Source: Aridibaculum aurantiacum (GTDB taxonomy: Bacteria > Bacteroidota > Bacteroidia > Chitinophagales > Chitinophagaceae). Taken from it: 64,000 nt of DNA. Of this stretch, positions 61,618-64,000 are shown piece by piece. The notes beneath the pieces are model-generated. The model was not told the DNA's origin. It worked only from the letters and a program-made list of their open reading frames with translations, and searched no databases. Location: NCBI RefSeq assembly GCF_017355875.1, contig NZ_JAFEWC010000001.1, forward strand, positions 186,001 through 250,000, in the 5' to 3' direction. The first letter of the stretch is position 1. Each line of letters begins with the position of its first letter. Made by a program: the position numbers and the translations under genes.

Positions 61618-62622
61618 TTATGCTACAACTGCAGCTTCTGCTATTTTAGCTCTTATCCTGCGTTCTAATTCAGCCATCAATTCAGGATTATCATTTATCA
61701 ATCCTTTCACTGCATCACGCCCCTGACCTAATTTATTTCCATCGTAGCTAAACCAGCTACCACTCTTTTGAATGATGCCCAATTCTACGCCCATATCAAT
61801 GATCTCACCCAACTTGCTGATACCTTCACCAAAGATGATATCGAACTCAGCAGCGCGGAATGGAGGAGCAACTTTGTTTTTAACCACCTTCACTTTTACG
61901 CGGTTTCCTATAGCTTCATCACCGTCTTTTATCTGTGCCTGGCGGCGAATATCTAAACGAACTGAAGCATAGAACTTCAATGCATTACCACCGGTAGTTG
62001 TTTCAGGATTTCCGAACATAACACCAATCTTTTCGCGAAGCTGGTTGATGAAAATACAGATGGTATTTGTTTTGTTGATGGTAGCAGTTAGTTTACGAAG
62101 TGCCTGGCTCATCAATCGAGCTTGCAGCCCCATTTTGCTGTCGCCCATTTCACCTTCTAATTCACCTTTTGGTACCAGTGCTGCTACAGAGTCAATCACA
62201 ACCACATCCAGTGCACCTGACAGGATCAAGCGATCAGCGATTTCAAGAGCTTGTTCGCCATAATCAGGTTGAGAGATCAAAAGATTGTCTACATCCACTC
62301 CAAGCTTTTGCGCATAGTTGCTATCAAAAGCATGCTCCGCATCTATGATAGCGCACATGCCGCCTTTCTTTTGTGCTTCAGCAATCACATGTGTTGCAAT
62401 GGTTGTTTTACCACTACTTTCTGGGCCATATATTTCTATTATTCTTCCTTTTGGTAATCCGCCAATACCCAGTGCTACGTCCAATCCAATCGAACCGGTT
62501 GATACCACTTCGATCTCGTTGTTAGCCCTTTCATTCATCATCATCACACTGCCCTTTCCAAAATCTTTATCTATTTTATCAATGGTAAGCTTAAGGGCTT
62601 TCAGCTTTTCTACGTTGCTCAT
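61618..62622 (-). CDS. recA: Recombinase RecA
   Basis: Forms filaments on single-stranded DNA for homologous recombination and the SOS response. The 334 residues have the Walker [10 protein letters not shown] at 66-74, Walker [12 protein letters not shown], the [17 protein letters not shown]1-type region and the [21 protein letters not shown]2/ATP-coupling segment. The C-terminus is short and basic ([15 protein letters not shown]), slightly truncated relative to acidic-tailed RecAs. It is monocistronic and ends at the shared terminator. No SOS box of a recognisable kind is visible upstream. Confidence 0.99.
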   Translation of the reverse strand: MSNVEKLKALKLTIDKIDKDFGKGSVMMMNERANNEIEVVSTGSIGLDVALGIGGLPKGRIIEIYGPESSGKTTIATHVIAEAQKKGGMCAIIDAEHAFDSNYAQKLGVDVDNLLISQPDYGEQALEIADRLILSGALDVVVIDSVAALVPKGELEGEMGDSKMGLQARLMSQALRKLTATINKTNTICIFINQLREKIGVMFGNPETTTGGNALKFYASVRLDIRRQAQIKDGDEAIGNRVKVKVVKNKVAPPFRAAEFDIIFGEGISKLGEIIDMGVELGIIQKSGSWFSYDGNKLGQGRDAVKGLINDNPELMAELERRIRAKIAEAAVVA

Positions 62623-62819
62623 TTGGGTTATTTTTTCAGTAAAATTAGATATTGGGTAAAGGTATAGTAATTAAGTTATGCACACTAATTATTTTAGCAA
62701 ATTGTGCTAACGTTTTTGGAGGATGCCTGTTGGTGCTGCATTTCGGTTAAAACTAAATCTTATTTAATGTCCTCGTTACTTGCCCAGGATGATGATTTCC
62801 AACCTTAAATTAATCTGAT

Positions 62820-63440
62820 TTATTGGCTAAAGATGAGCTTATTCGCCTGTTCTATTTCATCCTGGTTAATGGTATGTCCCATGCCCGGGTAGATCTTTTC
62901 GGTTACTACGGCATTCATTGATTTTAGGATAGTGGTGGTAGCATACACACGCTCTATTGGTACAAACGGATCCGGATCGCTGGAAGCAATGAAAACAGGC
63001 GTGCCAGCAAGATCGCCGCTATAGTTCTGGGTGTACAATTTATCGCCTATCAGTCCGCCGGTTAAAGCTACTATTCCGCCATAGCGTGTAGCATTGCGTG
63101 CAGCAAATTCTAATGAGAGACAGGCACCTTGTGAAAAACCTAAGAAGTAAATGTTTTCTTCGCTTATTCCCTGTGATTTTATGTCCTCCACTATATCCTT
63201 AAATAATTGCAATGCAGATGATAGGCCGGGTTCATTCTTTGCCGGAGGGGCAAGAAAAGGCAGCGGGTACCATGCACTGTTTCGAGCCTGAGGAGCTAGT
63301 ATGGCGAAGTTTGCCACGTTGAAATAACCTGCAAGTGATAAGATATCTTGTGCAGATCCGCCACGGCCATGGATCATTATCAAAGCCTTTTTTGCTTCGC
63401 TTATTTTCTTGCCTGCGGTTTTTATATCTTTTCCATGCAT
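62820..63440 (-). CDS. Alpha/beta hydrolase, carboxylesterase/phospholipase-like
   Basis: A 206-residue single-domain hydrolase. The oxyanion loop LIMIHGRGGSAQD lies near the N-terminus. The nucleophile elbow is GFSQGACLSLEFA, the acid is in SSDPDPFVPIERV, and the His is in YPGMGHTINQDEIE. The size and motif order match the phospholipase/carboxylesterase (YpfH/LypA-like) group. Cytosolic, no signal peptide. It lies about 200 bp upstream of recA in the same direction, without overlap, and is the nearest gene to the acetyltransferase at the window edge. Confidence 0.93.
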   Translation of the reverse strand: MHGKDIKTAGKKISEAKKALIMIHGRGGSAQDILSLAGYFNVANFAILAPQARNSAWYPLPFLAPPAKNEPGLSSALQLFKDIVEDIKSQGISEENIYFLGFSQGACLSLEFAARNATRYGGIVALTGGLIGDKLYTQNYSGDLAGTPVFIASSDPDPFVPIERVYATTTILKSMNAVVTEKIYPGMGHTINQDEIEQANKLIFSQ

Positions 63441-63689
63441 GCTAATTGATTTAAGGCATCAAGGTCTTCATCAAGATGGTGGAATTAAAAGGAGTAAATC
63501 CTTTTCGTCACCTCATTCTTATGAAGCTTTGGGCTTAACCTCAAAAATACATTTATTGGTGGACGAAACATCGCCGCCAATCCAGTTGTAGATATACCCC
63601 CTGATAAAACTATTCAAAAAGGATAAAATTCAACTACAACCTTCTCCTGAATTTTCTTTACCGGATATGGGCAAAACGTCCAGCATAAA

Positions 63690-64000
63690 TTACTTCATGC
63701 CCTGCATAGCCGTTCCTTTATCCTGGTCCCATATATCAGCATATTCTTCAGCCTTTAATTTAAAGATTGACTTCACGAAAGGACAATAGATCATCACCTT
63801 CAGGTTATGCTGTCTTGCATGATCCGCCATGGCAGTAACCAGTTGTTTACCGATGCCTTTTCCCTGCATGCGTTCCACCACACCAGTATGATATATGGAC
63901 ATCTCACCACCGGAAATGCCAACAATCATTTCTGCAATGCGTTCTCCATTTTCGTCAATAGCGAAAGCGCCTTTATCATTTGGTATAAAATCTACTTGCA
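63690..64000 (-). CDS. GNAT (YjdJ/PF14542-like) acetyltransferase, partial at window edge
   Basis: The frame runs off the right edge. The visible 102 residues read FIPNDKGAFAIDENGERIAEM, then SIYHTGVVERMQGKGIGKQLV with the Q/RxxGxG acetyl-CoA loop, AMADHARQHNLKVMIYCPFVKSIF and a short tail. This is the compact GNAT subtype with a C-terminal Cys/Pro-Phe segment. An internal ATG at 63929 would remove the first strand, so the true start lies beyond base 64000. No terminator is seen at its 3' end. Confidence 0.85.
   Translation of the reverse strand, partial: QVDFIPNDKGAFAIDENGERIAEMIVGISGGEMSIYHTGVVERMQGKGIGKQLVTAMADHARQHNLKVMIYCPFVKSIFKLKAEEYADIWDQDKGTAMQGMK

Noticed and set aside
1-64000. tRNA, rRNA, CRISPR array, transposase or phage genes
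   Set aside because: I looked for tRNA-like cloverleafs, evenly spaced direct repeats, and transposase or integrase motifs and saw none. A covariance-model scan would be decisive for small RNAs.

Overview
The window reads as a chromosomal segment of a Bacteroidota bacterium, most likely of the family Chitinophagaceae. The evidence is a type IX secretion (T9SS) C-terminal sorting domain, several family-specific small proteins (a DUF4834-like protein, a small GCGCP lipoprotein, a secreted protein ending in an RFRLGS/LEGK motif), Bacteroidota-type promoter -7 boxes (TAnnTTTG), almost no Shine-Dalgarno sequences, and about 57 genes of typical Bacteroidota content. I saw no rRNA, tRNA, CRISPR array, transposase or phage gene, so this looks like core chromosome with a few decayed small genes and intergenic repeats.

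Layout. 0-5.7 kb: secreted M16 zinc protease, a lipoprotein, a Uma2-family protein and a convergent amidohydrolase. 5.7-8.8 kb: prfA (RF1), a second Uma2 protein and a deoxyhypusine synthase-like gene, with two copies of a short dispersed repeat. 8.8-11.8 kb: a translationally coupled GT87 / GT2 / polysaccharide deacetylase operon. 12-17.6 kb: rimP-nusA-infB, followed by a SurA-like chaperone. 19.2-21.9 kb: a MarR regulator with pirin, YceI and an FMN-reductase gene. Near-identical palindromes precede both marR and pirin, and a small gene with three in-frame stops lies inside the cluster. 22-29.8 kb: purF, a SixA-like phosphatase, a DMT transporter and glycosyltransferase pair, an aminotransferase, a lipoprotein MsrB and adk.

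29.8-35.4 kb is the most interesting stretch. It holds a universal stress protein, a receiver-CRP hybrid regulator, a protein resembling the bacterial archaeo-eukaryotic release-factor-like (baeRF / Balon-type) ribosome hibernation factors, a YtxH protein and a DUF1206 membrane protein. Together they suggest a stress or starvation module. 35.6-41.5 kb: MATE efflux, AI-2E-type permease, L,D-transpeptidase, a divergent PAP2-like membrane protein and rpoN (sigma-54). 41.6-47.1 kb: a small secreted protein interrupted by one in-frame TGA, a DegT/StrS aminotransferase, a GHL10 glycoside hydrolase, a second MarR, a radical SAM/SPASM protein and a small membrane protein. 47.2-53.9 kb: GH25 lysozyme, an NTF2-like secreted protein, two secreted amidohydrolase-like proteins and a zincless Fpg/Nei glycosylase. 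54-57.5 kb: a T9SS-sorted protein in an operon with an S8 subtilase. 57.5-64 kb: polA, an MBL-fold hydrolase, recA, a carboxylesterase-like hydrolase and a GNAT acetyltransferase cut by the window edge.

All family calls come from reading motifs and overall protein shape by eye. No database search was run.
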